Part shown: positions 26,814 through 40,142 of the stretch, piece after piece
How positions within the stretch are numbered: position 1 is the stretch's first letter
Layout of the letters: every line of letters begins with the position of its first letter
DNA from: Levilactobacillus yonginensis
Lineage (GTDB): Bacteria; Bacillota; Bacilli; Lactobacillales; Lactobacillaceae
Assembly (NCBI RefSeq): GCF_964065165.1
Contig: NZ_OZ061549.1
Span: 1,178,001-1,242,000, forward strand
Length of the DNA stretch: 64,000 nt
Reading direction: 5' to 3'
Made by a program: the position numbers and the translations under genes
The notes under the pieces: generated by a model
Databases searched by the model: none
Told to the model about the DNA's origin: nothing
What the model saw: only the letters and a program-made list of their open reading frames with translations

Positions 26814-26840
26814 AAAAAAAGGAATCCATCACTGGATTCC
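26814..26840 (-). terminator. rRNA operon terminator
   Basis: On the minus strand GGAATCCA pairs with TGGATTCC around GTGA, followed by T7. It sits directly after 5S rRNA. Confidence 0.9.
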
Positions 26841-26849
26841 TTACTCTTT

Positions 26850-26966
<117 letters not shown>

Positions 26967-27036
26967 CTATGAAAGAACTTCTTCTCTCAAAACTAGATAT
27001 TATTCAATTATTTCCTTTGAGAACACCAACTCTACT

Positions 27037-29955
<2,919 letters not shown>

Positions 29956-30171
29956 AACGATTACTTCGTAATCGCTGATTAATTGAGTATTAGCGATATA
30001 AACTAATTAAAAGAACTCAAAATTACGCGGTGTTCTCGGTTTAATTATCTTTAATAAAAATAATTAATAAGAAAATAATTGATAATATCTAGTTTTCAAA
30101 GAACAAGTTAGAGAGGTAAGCCCCTCAAAACTGAACATTGTTTCGCCAAAGTATGTGTAGCCTCCGTATAT

Positions 30172-31746
<1,575 letters not shown>

Positions 31747-32013
31747 GATGATGTGCTTGAATAGCTCATCGATTGTTGTTACATTTTTAAAAGCGAATTG
31801 ACTTCGCAAATATTGTTTGGGTTTGATACCAAGTATCAAACCGCCCTACACATATTTGGTTTGTCGAAACAATGTTCAGTTTTCAAAGGTCTACCAGTCG
31901 TCTGCTCTCGCAGACAACTTAATAATCATATCATTCAATCAATATGATGTCAACAGGAAGTTTGATTTAACAACGTTTCTCGTTGACCATTGTCTCAATG
32001 AGACAACAAGAAT

Positions 32014-32043
32014 AATATATCACTTTATTGGCACGGCTGTCAA
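32014..32043 (-). promoter_or_regulatory. rRNA operon promoter P2
   Basis: TTGACA at 32038-32043 and TATATT at 32014-32019 are 18 nt apart. It lies about 270 nt upstream of mature 16S rRNA. Confidence 0.75.
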
Positions 32044-32102
32044 CAACTAATTTCAATCTTTCGAATTGGTCTAGCTGATGAATCGCCGTGACAACGTATA
32101 TA

Positions 32103-32131
32103 ACTATACCAACCAGAGGCCGACGCGTCAA
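32103..32131 (-). promoter_or_regulatory. rRNA operon promoter P1
   Basis: TTGACG at 32126-32131 and TATAGT at 32103-32108 are 17 nt apart, about 90 nt upstream of P2. Tandem promoters are usual for rRNA operons. Confidence 0.75.
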
Positions 32132-32262
32132 CTAAAATATGAAAACAAATGAATGCTTTTTCAAAGGCATATTTTACATATGAAAACCACTAAAATAGTT
32201 ACCCGACGGCCGTGTGTTTCCTGATTCATTAATTATAACCGTTCGGCTTTATTTTAGCCAGC

Positions 32263-32302
32263 AATAACCCCGAACATTCTCGATGAACGTTCGGGGTTAT
32301 TT
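32263..32302. terminator. Bidirectional terminator between tyrS and rRNA operon
   Basis: AATAACCCCGAAC (32263-32275) pairs exactly with GTTCGGGGTTATT (ending 32301) and insulates the rRNA promoters from tyrS. Confidence 0.8.
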
Positions 32303-32331
32303 ATGTCCCGCCATTTCCCAGCAACCCACTC

Positions 32332-32372
32332 AAAAAGAGCTGTAGAAACCCCAAATGGATTTCTACAGCTCT
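32332..32372 (-). terminator. tyrS terminator
   Basis: On the minus strand AGAGCTGTAGAAA pairs with TTTCTACAGCTCT, followed by TTTTT. Confidence 0.9.
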
Positions 32373-32384
32373 CTCGAGTTTAAA

Positions 32385-33644
32385 CTAACCTGCTACACGT
32401 ACCAAGAAATACCGTTTCTTACCACGACGAACAATAACAAACTTACCATCAAAGGCACTAGCTGGATCAATATCTGCATCCGTATCTGTAACCTTAGTCC
32501 CATTGATGCGAATAGCACCGTTAGTCAAATCTTCTCGTGCTTGACGACGAGAAGATTCAATCTTGGTATCATCAACTAGCCATTCAACGATATTCTTCTT
32601 GTCGGCATTGACTGTCACAGAAGGCATCTTCTTGAAACCTTGTTCAATTTCATTAGCCGTTAAATCGGCAACATCCCCGGAGAACAACGCCTTCGTAATA
32701 TGCTGCGCCTCAATCACGGCGTCTTTACCGTGCACAAATTCAGCCACTTCTTCAGCTAATCGAATCTGAGCTTCACGCTTTTCAGGATGAGCTGCTACGG
32801 CGTCTTCCAAGCGCTTGATTTCGTCTTGGTCCAAGAAGGTGAAGTACTTCAAGAACTTGATGACGTCACGATCATCCGTATTGATCCAGAATTGGTAGAA
32901 TTCATAAGGAGACGTCTTCTCGGGATCAAGCCAAACATTACCGCCTTCAGACTTCCCAAATTTGGTCCCATCAGCCTTCAACAACAACGGAATGGTCAAC
33001 CCGTAAGCCTTAGCATCTGCGCCCTTTTGCTTATGGATCAAGTCAATCCCAGCCGTAATGTTCCCCCACTGGTCAGCACCACCAATTTGCAGTTGAACGT
33101 CTTCTGCTTCAAATAAATGAAGGAAATCAATTGACTGCAGGATCTGGTAAGTGAATTCCGTATAAGAAATCCCAACTTCCAACCGTGAAGCAACAACTTC
33201 CTTATTTAACATGTTGTTCACGTTAAACAGCTTCCCGTAGTCCCGTAAGAAGTCCAACAGAGAAACCTTAGACAACCAGTCGTAGTTGTTCACAATCTTA
33301 AAGGAGCCATCTTGACCAAAGAGGTGTTCCATTTGGCCCGTCAAACATTCTTGATTGTGACGCACTTGATCCATCGTTTGCAGAACCCGTTCTGCCTTTT
33401 TACCTGAAGGATCACCAATGGAACCAGTAGCCCCACCAATCACAATGTATGGTCGGTGACCAGCTAATTGGAATCGTTTCAGAATCATGAATGGAATCAA
33501 ATGACCAATATGCATGGAATCCCCAGTTGGGTCGATACCAGCGTACAAACCAACCGCCTTTTCATTGACCAACTCACCTAAACCAGCTTCATCAGTCTGT
33601 TGGTTGATAGCGCCGCGCCACTTTAACTCATCAATAATCGACAT
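32385..33644 (-). CDS. tyrS: Tyrosyl-tRNA synthetase
   Basis: A 419-residue class I synthetase. Motifs are YAGIDPTGDSMHIGHLIPFM (residues 34-53), ITAGIDLIHKQ, and the KMSKS-equivalent GTKFGKSEGGNV near residues 229-240. A C-terminal S4-like RNA-binding domain (about 345-419) ends in FVIVRRGKKRYFLVRV. Length matches the bacterial TyrS type. A TAC-specifier T-box leader directly upstream confirms the substrate. The ATG follows GGAGGAAAAA. Confidence 0.98.
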   Translation of the reverse strand: MSIIDELKWRGAINQQTDEAGLGELVNEKAVGLYAGIDPTGDSMHIGHLIPFMILKRFQLAGHRPYIVIGGATGSIGDPSGKKAERVLQTMDQVRHNQECLTGQMEHLFGQDGSFKIVNNYDWLSKVSLLDFLRDYGKLFNVNNMLNKEVVASRLEVGISYTEFTYQILQSIDFLHLFEAEDVQLQIGGADQWGNITAGIDLIHKQKGADAKAYGLTIPLLLKADGTKFGKSEGGNVWLDPEKTSPYEFYQFWINTDDRDVIKFLKYFTFLDQDEIKRLEDAVAAHPEKREAQIRLAEEVAEFVHGKDAVIEAQHITKALFSGDVADLTANEIEQGFKKMPSVTVNADKKNIVEWLVDDTKIESSRRQAREDLTNGAIRINGTKVTDTDADIDPASAFDGKFVIVRRGKKRYFLVRVAG

Positions 33645-33674
33645 ATTTTTTCCTCCTACAGTGTTTGTCTCAAC

Positions 33675-33897
33675 AAAAAAGTCCCCAATGGCCCAAGGCC
33701 ATCAGGGACGAATTGAAATCCGCGTTACCACCCAAGTTGTTGTCAATTGACAACCGCTCGTCATTTTTAACGGAATGACCCGCCGATTACTCGGCCGCTC
33801 CGCAGCGTAATTCATGAAGACGGACGTTCTGACTCCCAGCACCGTCAGATCTCTTGACCGGAGCCGCCCTCACTACTGAACTGTTTCCTAGCTTATG
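33675..33897 (-). promoter_or_regulatory. Tyrosine T-box leader with attenuator
   Basis: On the minus strand, a specifier loop GAATTACGC with TAC (Tyr) lies at 33807-33809. The T-box core TGGGTGGTAACGCGG is near 33720-33735. A terminator (GTCCCTGATGGCC pairing with GGCCATTGGGGAC, then T6) lies at 33674-33709. Confidence 0.93.
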
Positions 33898-33903
33898 AAC
33901 TCG

Positions 33904-33932
33904 ATGATACCGGGACACCGGCGAAAAGTCAA
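33904..33932 (-). promoter_or_regulatory. tyrS promoter
   Basis: TTGACT at 33927-33932 and TATCAT at 33904-33909 are 17 nt apart. The -35 box lies 13 nt past the mntH stop, so no separate mntH terminator fits before the leader. Confidence 0.7.
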
Positions 33933-33944
33933 TACACCAGTTGG

Positions 33945-35315
33945 TTAAAAGAGATCGGTCAGCGTGGTCCAGACAATCTGAATATTCAAAATGGTCAGCA
34001 CAATCGTACAGATCCACGCTAGAATCGTCACCCATTTTTTATTAACCCATTGTTCTCCCATAATCTTCTTCGATGACGTAAAAATCGTCAACGGAATCAT
34101 TGAGAACGGCAACGCAATTGATAAGAAGACTTGCGAATTAACCAAGAGATTATCCAACGCCGCTTCACTACCACCATATATGATAGTAATAATGATAACG
34201 GGAACGACGGAAATCAACCGGGTCACCAATCGCCGCACCCAAAGTGGAATCTTCATATTTACGAAGCCTTCCATGATGACCTGCCCAGTCAAGGTTCCCG
34301 TAATCGTTGAATTTTGACCCGAAGCCAGCAAGGCAACTGCAAATAGCGTTGATAACACTGGTGATGCAACGGCCCCTGCCAAATGATTGTCTTGCAAAGC
34401 AGCATACAGGTTACCAAACGTGCCCAATTGGTCCGTACTCTTACCGAAGAACATAGCTGCTCCCAATAATAGTAAGAGACAGTTGATCACGAACGCACCG
34501 ATTAATTGAATGTTGGAATCCCAAGTTGTGAATTTGACTGCACGGGCCATTTCTTGAGGATCTTCCCGGTTAAACTTCCGCGTCTGTGAAATGGAAGAGT
34601 GCAGGTAGAGATTATGCGGCATTACCGTTGCGCCCACGATTCCCAACGCCATCGTTAATTGACCAGGGTGGGCAATTTCGGGACGGGGAATAAAGTTGGC
34701 TACCGCTGCTCCCATATTTGGCTGCGCAATGATGACCTCATAAGCAAAGACCACCAAAATCACGGTGATCAAACACAGTACGATAGCCTCAATCTTACGA
34801 AACCCAAGTTTAGTTAATAGTAATAGTAGTAATACGTCAAAAACGGTCAGGGAAACTCCGATAATTAGGGGAACCCCAAACAGCAGTTGCAGGGCAATCG
34901 CGCCCCCAATCACTTCCGCGATATCAGTTGCCATGATAGCCAACTCCGTCATGACCCACAACACGGCCCCAATCCGCTTACCCGTATGTGCCCGAGTTGC
35001 TTGAGCCAAATCCATCTGCGTCACAATGCCCAGTTTAGCCGCCATGTACTGAAGCAACATCGCGATTAAACTCGAAATCAAGATTACAGACATCAGTAGA
35101 TAACCATACTTGGCCCCCCCACCGATTGACGTTACCCAGTTTCCTGGATCCATGTACCCCACGGCAACTAATGCACCAGGACCAGAAAAGGCCAATAAAT
35201 TCTTCAAGAAGCCCTTTTCCTTTGGAATCGTCACGGTCCCGTTAATTTCTTCTAATGACGGGCCGTTTGCGTAACCGCCAAGATTAGTCGGCTTCGTTGA
35301 AACGTTGTCTGTCAT
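33945..35315 (-). CDS. mntH: NRAMP-family Mn2+/divalent cation:H+ symporter
   Basis: A 456-residue membrane protein with about 11 helices. The metal-binding signature in helix 1 is [15 protein letters not shown], and the partner motif in helix 6 is [13 protein letters not shown]. The acidic/His pattern is that of MntH, which imports manganese, a major antioxidant cofactor in lactobacilli. I place the start at ATG 35315 with GAGGAG upstream; the longer frame adds 12 codons lacking a ribosome site. tyrS transcription begins just after its stop. No obvious MntR site was recognised. Confidence 0.93.
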   Translation of the reverse strand: MTDNVSTKPTNLGGYANGPSLEEINGTVTIPKEKGFLKNLLAFSGPGALVAVGYMDPGNWVTSIGGGAKYGYLLMSVILISSLIAMLLQYMAAKLGIVTQMDLAQATRAHTGKRIGAVLWVMTELAIMATDIAEVIGGAIALQLLFGVPLIIGVSLTVFDVLLLLLLTKLGFRKIEAIVLCLITVILVVFAYEVIIAQPNMGAAVANFIPRPEIAHPGQLTMALGIVGATVMPHNLYLHSSISQTRKFNREDPQEMARAVKFTTWDSNIQLIGAFVINCLLLLLGAAMFFGKSTDQLGTFGNLYAALQDNHLAGAVASPVLSTLFAVALLASGQNSTITGTLTGQVIMEGFVNMKIPLWVRRLVTRLISVVPVIIITIIYGGSEAALDNLLVNSQVFLSIALPFSMIPLTIFTSSKKIMGEQWVNKKWVTILAWICTIVLTILNIQIVWTTLTDLF

Positions 35316-35451
35316 GTTTTCAACTCCTCTTTCTAAATGGTATTTTATCATTATACTGGCTCACCGGCGATTGTAAAGCATTTTTTAACTAGTCCTAACT
35401 TTGTTTTTAAATTACCCATTAAATAAATAATCCTAAAATTGCAAATTATCC

Positions 35452-35480
35452 TTGCATTTCCAATAGGTTTGCAACATAAT
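35452..35480 (+). promoter_or_regulatory. Promoter of small membrane gene
   Basis: TTGCAT at 35452-35457 and CATAAT at 35475-35480 are 17 nt apart, 39 nt before the ATG at 35520. Confidence 0.55.
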
Positions 35481-35519
35481 ATCTTTCATATTGTTTTTTT
35501 ACAGAAAGTGGTGAATTAA

Positions 35520-35750
35520 ATGACCAACACACGAATTTTCATCGATATGCTTGCCCCCTTATTCATTGCGATCATTGCGCTTGCCGGATTGGCCGCATTG
35601 ATTAACCTCCGCATCACCGCTGCTGTTATCGGTCTCGGAGGACTGGGCTTTGGTGGACTCGCCATCGTAGTGATTGGCGGTCTCCTTACTGATGCCATTG
35701 CCCATCTGAAAGAATCTGCTCAACTTAAATCGCCAACAAAAAATCGGTAG
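35520..35750 (+). CDS. Two-helix small membrane protein, function unknown
   Basis: A 76-residue protein with two hydrophobic helices (about residues 9-27 and 32-55) joined by NLR, with a glycine-rich second helix (GLGGLGFGGL). The GAAAGTGGTG site and promoter upstream and the terminator downstream support a real gene. No family recognised. It is convergent with the broken MarR gene. Confidence 0.65.
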   Translation: MTNTRIFIDMLAPLFIAIIALAGLAALINLRITAAVIGLGGLGFGGLAIVVIGGLLTDAIAHLKESAQLKSPTKNR

Positions 35751-35790
35751 CCTACCAGCCAACTTGCTGATAGTCACTCCCGATTTTTTT
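35739..35790 (+). terminator. Intrinsic terminator
   Basis: AAATCGG pairs with CCGATTT, with GGCTACC/TGATAGTCACT forming an imperfect upper part. A run of T7 follows. The stem base overlaps the last codons of the small gene. Confidence 0.65.
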
Positions 35791-35842
35791 CTTGCCTAAA
35801 AATTGAAAAATAAATTGTTTACTTAAATCCAGGATTACCAAG

Positions 35843-35882
35843 CGACGGCCACTCCAGCCCATCTGTAGCGGCCGGTAAGGTA
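35843..35882 (+). repeat. Remnant of the structured intergenic element (3' end only)
   Basis: CGGCCACTCCAGCCCAT followed by GCGGCCGGTAAGG matches the 3' arm of the element family described at 57931. The 5' arm and both hairpins are absent or unrecognisable. Confidence 0.6.
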
Positions 35883-35898
35883 AACTGGCTGCCAAATC

Positions 35899-36267
35899 TT
35901 AGTTAGCCGACCCGTATAGCTCCTGAAGTGTCTTATGTAAAATATCTGGTAATTGCTGTTGAATTACAGCCAGCTGCTGTTGGCCCTGCACTGTTAAGGC
36001 CAAGTACCGTCGACGGCGATCATTTGAGGCAACATGCTGCTTAAGATAGCCCCGCTTACATAGATCAACCACCAAATTGGACGTCCGGGTCGCCGAGAAA
36101 CCTAGCTTATGGGCGACCTGGGCTACTGAAAGTTATTCACTGCCAACGTATCCCAACAATTGACATTGCGGCAAATTAACTGCCATGTCTGCCAGGGGTT
36201 GATTGTAACACTGCGTCACGACCGTATAAATCTGGGTCAGACGTTGTAACTGATCTTGCGCCACCAT
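35899..36267 (-). pseudogene. MarR-family regulator interrupted by in-frame stop
   Basis: Reading from ATG 36267 (behind GGAGGGAGTGGGGC), the frame gives a helical N-terminus (MVAQDQLQRLTQIYTVVTQC) up to CQLLGYVGSE, then TAA at 36133-36135. It then continues in the same frame with a clear winged-helix segment: LSVAQVAHKLGFSATRTSNLVVDL (quoted in part), GYLKQHVASNDRRRRYLALT and a C-terminal helix to a TAA at 35899. A single CAA-to-TAA change would explain the stop. The full product would be 122 residues. Only 44 residues can be made, without the DNA-binding region. Confidence 0.82.
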
Positions 36268-36340
36268 GCGCCCCACTCCCTCCAAATCTTTTTTGTATCC
36301 GCTTTCATTGTACCACGACCACATTTCTGTGGCGACCTGC

Positions 36341-37702
36341 TTAGGCCAATCTATAGTCCATAAAGGCAGCGTAATCCGTCTTAACCTGTTCCGCGTAAGC
36401 CCAGGAAAAAGCAGCTAAACTCTCATCAAAGTGTTTACCACTCCCAATGTATCCACGAATCTCCGCGGCCGTTGGGCTTTGACAATGAGCAATTGCCAAC
36501 GTCCAAGCGCAGGTATTCGCATAGCTCTGGAACTGGTCCCAATCTAACTGAGCCAAATCGATTGATTCCTTCATATCCCGAAACTGCCGAACGTAAAAGC
36601 TCTGCCGCTGCCCAGCAAAGTAGCCTAAGAAGGGATCTGAAGCCGACTGTAGAATTTTCTGGCAATCCACAATTCGTTGCCCTTCTGTTTGTTCAAGCGC
36701 CACCGTAATCTCGGTTTCTGCCTGACTACCGACCTGCCGAGTTGGCAACGCCTCTTTGACCTGCAATACCAGATGAGAACCGTCGATACTCGTCAGTAGT
36801 ACCAGATAGCAACGGGAACCGAAACTGCCAACCCCCACGCTGTGCCGAACTATGTCCGTAATGTGGTACTGCGAAAGCAACAAATTCACGTCCGGCCGTA
36901 AAGACTGCCGATAAGCCGCAAAGTAAGCCGCAATGTGACTAGTCACATCATCATCCACGTGCATGGTTCGTGGTACATTCTCACGAAAACACAAGTTTCC
37001 ACGAACATCCAGCGTCGTAAATTTTCGAACAACTTGTTCTGAGTCCCGCTTACTAGCCCGATTGATAATTGTGGTTAACAGCTGAGAATTATCATTGTCC
37101 AACGCACTGGCCTTCACCAACCGGTCCACATCATTCAACGGGTAAAAGCGGGCCAGCGTTGTTTGCTCAAACATCTGTTTGTTACTCTTACGATAACTCT
37201 CAGCCACTAATGGTAATAGTTGCCGCAATTTCTTTTCCTTGAAACCATTCGCCTCACCCGCTAGAAGAACGCTGACCAACAATCGCTTCAGGTCCCACTC
37301 CCAGGGATTGATACCCGCTTCATCGAAATCGTTCAGGTCAAATAATAATCGGCGCTCTGGCGACGCATAAAACCCAAAATTACCGATGTGGGCATCCCCA
37401 CAAATAAAGGTCGTGATTGGCGTGTTCAACTGCTGGCGTAGGTCAGCTTCCATTAATTCTGCCGTTCCCCGAAAAAAAGCAAAGGTCGACGCCCCCATAC
37501 GGCGGGTCCGTTCCGGCAAAAGCTCTGGTAACAATAATTGACGAATACGATCCATCAGGAGGTTGCTATCCCGGTCAACGGGGCGATAAACGCCAAGCTG
37601 TTCAAATGAAACCTGTCCCCGGGCCCGCTTACCCAGCTGGCGTAACTCCGCAATCGTCTTATTCACTTGAACCTTTCCGGTACTAAAAGCTGCTGGCGTC
37701 AT
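36341..37702 (-). CDS. DUF2252 family protein (kinase-like fold)
   Basis: A 453-residue protein with the DUF2252 pattern: MGASTFAFFRGTAELM (about residues 73-88), FICGDAHIGNFGFYASPERR, LLFDLNDFDEAGINPWEWDL and KRLLVSVLLAGEA. The GDAHIGN...DFDE pair resembles the catalytic and metal-binding loops of aminoglycoside phosphotransferase-like kinases, so it may be a small-molecule kinase. No substrate is known to me. I place the start at ATG 37702 with GGGAGG 7 nt upstream. The MarR pseudogene starts 73 nt downstream of its stop. Confidence 0.85.
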   Translation of the reverse strand: MTPAAFSTGKVQVNKTIAELRQLGKRARGQVSFEQLGVYRPVDRDSNLLMDRIRQLLLPELLPERTRRMGASTFAFFRGTAELMEADLRQQLNTPITTFICGDAHIGNFGFYASPERRLLFDLNDFDEAGINPWEWDLKRLLVSVLLAGEANGFKEKKLRQLLPLVAESYRKSNKQMFEQTTLARFYPLNDVDRLVKASALDNDNSQLLTTIINRASKRDSEQVVRKFTTLDVRGNLCFRENVPRTMHVDDDVTSHIAAYFAAYRQSLRPDVNLLLSQYHITDIVRHSVGVGSFGSRCYLVLLTSIDGSHLVLQVKEALPTRQVGSQAETEITVALEQTEGQRIVDCQKILQSASDPFLGYFAGQRQSFYVRQFRDMKESIDLAQLDWDQFQSYANTCAWTLAIAHCQSPTAAEIRGYIGSGKHFDESLAAFSWAYAEQVKTDYAAFMDYRLA

Positions 37703-37736
37703 AGCGCCACCTCCCGTCATTAATTGTCCCCTATTT

Positions 37737-38009
37737 TACCGCAAATCAAGCTAACCGAGTCAAGATTAACTGCAACCATCCAGCAATTGTCGCCGCCAAC
37801 GTTCAGCGCTGATTTTCCTCTGAAGACCCGCTCCATTTCATCACGACATCGACCACCGAATGTTGTTCACCATCACCTAATCTAAAAAACTAGCTAACGC
37901 CCTTTATATATAGTAGGTTTTCGACAAAAAAATTTGCTGTTAGTGGTTACTAGCCCCCAGTACCAGACTGTTTCATGACAAACGGGGTTACCAAATTTAT
38001 ACAATCAGT
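37737..38009. other. Intergenic region, nothing recognised
   Basis: About 270 nt upstream of the DUF2252 gene, AT-rich near 37890-37960. It probably contains that gene's promoter, but no single match stands out. Confidence 0.4.
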
Positions 38010-38044
38010 AAAGGGAGACCCCGACTTACGTCGCAGTCTCCCCA
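38010..38044 (-). terminator. Terminator of the Mga-like gene
   Basis: On the minus strand GGGAGACTGCGAC pairs with GTCGGGGTCTCCC around a short loop, followed by TTT. Confidence 0.75.
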
Positions 38045-38071
38045 TTATCTACCTGTGAGTGTTCAACCAAC

Positions 38072-39574
38072 TTAGCCGCCATTCACGCCATCCCGATGCG
38101 TAATCTGATTGCTCCGGTTATTGAAGTCCAACGCAAATAATGACAATTCATGGTGGCGTAACGTCCGAATCAACCGATCCAGATTTTCCCCGTATTCCAG
38201 TTCCTTGACCCAGTGAAAGGCCTCTAACTGGTGGCGTTGCGCAAAATCAGCCGCCAACGGGTCGATCCCATATACCACCAGATAATTATCTCGGTGGTTC
38301 TGATCGATTACCGTTTGATTCGTGAGTAACGTTAAATGCACGATACCACTTAACAACCGGTTAAAAATATCCGTGGTGACACCAATCATGTCGTAGGTCA
38401 CTAAGATTTCAACCTTAGCCGCCGTCAACGTCAAACCGTTCGTATATTTACTCAGGTAACGTTGAACGAGTCGTAGGTCAGCTGGCCCCACTTGTCCCGG
38501 GTACAACCGCCCCATACTGTCAGCCAAGGCCAAAGCCGCCGCCATGGATGCTGGCGTTGGTCGGTACAATGCCGTGATTTCTGGGCGTAAGAGCGGATCG
38601 ACCCGAAAAAGGAGCATGAACTGGCAGAGTGCAAAGAGCCAGTTGGCGAACCAATCCGCCCCACTGGCGTAGTCTTCAAGCTCAGTGACCCCCGGCGCCA
38701 ATTGATAAAAGCCGCCGTGTTGTTTGAGTCCCCGATACAGCCGAGCCATTGCTTGTGGCTGCAGAGCCCGCACAAAGTATGGCGAACTGGTCAGTAAATA
38801 ATCCAGCGTGGCTAGTTCCGTCAGCACCTCCTGTGGTGAGTCGCCCAGCTGGGCCTGCATTTGTTCGGCCAACGTGCGAAGATCCGTCAAGTGAGCCAAC
38901 GGAAATCGGAGTGCTTCGAACCGGTGTCCCTGCTCCAACCGTAACAGCGCTATCGTGATCATTAGGTCGCGTCGTTGCGCCAGACTAGCAGAATCTTGAT
39001 ATAACCGTGAAGACTGATAAGTCTGCACCAGCTCATCGTGAAACGTCATCAACCGTTTCGCTAGCCGCGGCAAACCGACCACCGGCGTCAATGTAGTAGT
39101 AAACAACATAAAATAAAAGAGTTGAATCAGGGTTTCATCCCCTACGACCTGCAAAGGACTGGCAGTCAGCTGTAAATTATACTGCGCCAGTTGCAGCTTC
39201 ATCGGCCGCATCCGGCGATTAAAGGTGGATAAGCTGATATTGTGACGTGCGCAAAAGTCTGCCGTCTCCTGTGACGGTGTCGTGATTGTCGACAATAAAG
39301 CCTGATAGGGAATACTCTGTAAATACAGCCAGTGGCGGTACGTGTCCATTGAAACGGTTGTTTCTAGATAATCCTTACTCAAACTCGTGGTACCATCCAA
39401 AACTAATAGGTCAGTTCGCAAATTAAGCAACACATGATAAGCGCGTGAATAACTCACATCGGCCGCTGTCGCAAAGGCGGTCAAGCTAAAACGTTGTCCA
39501 TGGTCGTTGATAAACGTTAACAACCGCAGTTTCAGAATATCCTTAGCCGTTAACATGGCAAAATCAATTTTCAC
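38072..39574 (-). CDS. Mga-like transcriptional regulator
   Basis: A 500-residue protein. It has an N-terminal helix-turn-helix (LTAFATAADVSYSRAYHVLLNL, about residues 29-50, quoted in part), then a second HTH (ETADFCARHNISLSTFNRRM, about 103-122) as in the Mga family. A long helical region resembling PRD-like domains and a C-terminal alpha/beta part follow (YLVVYGIDPLAADFAQRH). Mga-type regulators control surface protein genes in response to sugar status. I choose GTG 39574 behind GGAGAGG; the ATG at 39556 is an alternative. It lies directly upstream (divergent) of the polysaccharide operon region, with one small gene between. Confidence 0.82.
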   Translation of the reverse strand: MKIDFAMLTAKDILKLRLLTFINDHGQRFSLTAFATAADVSYSRAYHVLLNLRTDLLVLDGTTSLSKDYLETTVSMDTYRHWLYLQSIPYQALLSTITTPSQETADFCARHNISLSTFNRRMRPMKLQLAQYNLQLTASPLQVVGDETLIQLFYFMLFTTTLTPVVGLPRLAKRLMTFHDELVQTYQSSRLYQDSASLAQRRDLMITIALLRLEQGHRFEALRFPLAHLTDLRTLAEQMQAQLGDSPQEVLTELATLDYLLTSSPYFVRALQPQAMARLYRGLKQHGGFYQLAPGVTELEDYASGADWFANWLFALCQFMLLFRVDPLLRPEITALYRPTPASMAAALALADSMGRLYPGQVGPADLRLVQRYLSKYTNGLTLTAAKVEILVTYDMIGVTTDIFNRLLSGIVHLTLLTNQTVIDQNHRDNYLVVYGIDPLAADFAQRHQLEAFHWVKELEYGENLDRLIRTLRHHELSLFALDFNNRSNQITHRDGVNGG

Positions 39575-39608
39575 TGCAATCCTCTCCCCCACGCAAGTTT
39601 AGATAGCG

Positions 39609-39651
39609 AAAACCCCTGAGCCATGGTTAAACCTACCACCAGCTCAGGGGC
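39609..39651 (-). terminator. Terminator of the 39673 gene
   Basis: On the minus strand CCCCTGAGCTGG pairs with CCATGGCTCAGGGG in an extended hairpin, followed by TTTTC. Confidence 0.75.
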
Positions 39652-39672
39652 CCGTTACCCGCACGTTCTCTC

Positions 39673-39933
39673 TCAGTCGATGCTAGTAATGGTCACGCCA
39701 CGTTCATCGAATTCCGCTAAGGTTTCTTTTAAAATGATTCGGGGATCGTCGTACCGAATTCCCGGTAACACGCTACTGGTAAAGTTTCCGGTCAACTGAC
39801 CGTCTTGAACTTCCGGTGAAATCCGAACATCGGCGCCCTCACTGGTTGACAGCGTAACACTCTGTCCTTCAGTTAACCGATCGACTAACGGTAAAATTGG
39901 CATCTGTTGCATCAATTCGATCACCCTTCCCAT
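39673..39933 (-). CDS. Small cytoplasmic protein, function unknown
   Basis: An 86-residue acidic protein without membrane segments. It starts MGRVIELMQQMPILPLVDRL and ends in a predicted beta strand (ERGVTITSID). I take ATG 39933, with GAGGGAG upstream, six codons inside the longest frame. A clear terminator follows. No family recognised. It lies 98 nt upstream of, and in the same direction as, the Mga-like gene, but the terminator between them suggests separate transcripts. Confidence 0.6.
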   Translation of the reverse strand: MGRVIELMQQMPILPLVDRLTEGQSVTLSTSEGADVRISPEVQDGQLTGNFTSSVLPGIRYDDPRIILKETLAEFDERGVTITSID

Positions 39934-40142
39934 ACTTACTTTCTCCCTCATTCTACCACGGTCTGAGCGAAACAGCCGTTGCCCCCGCTCAGCGAACCAG
40001 AATTAGAAATAACTTTCTTAATAACTCCTTAAGTTTCCCCCACATTTGCCATCTACTATTCCCTGAATACGCTGGTTGTGGTATTCTCAAGGCCGTCTAT
40101 TTAATAGCATGAACGACACATTCTGGGGGAGAATAATAAGTT

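Noticed and set aside
33787-34035. 82-residue minus-strand frame overlapping the tyrS leader
   Set aside because: It spans the mntH 3' end, the tyrS promoter and the T-box, and is a shadow of these features.
35320-35520. Manganese riboswitch (yybP-ykoY type) or MntR box before mntH
   Set aside because: I could not find the conserved riboswitch core or a convincing palindrome in the leader. Not claimed.
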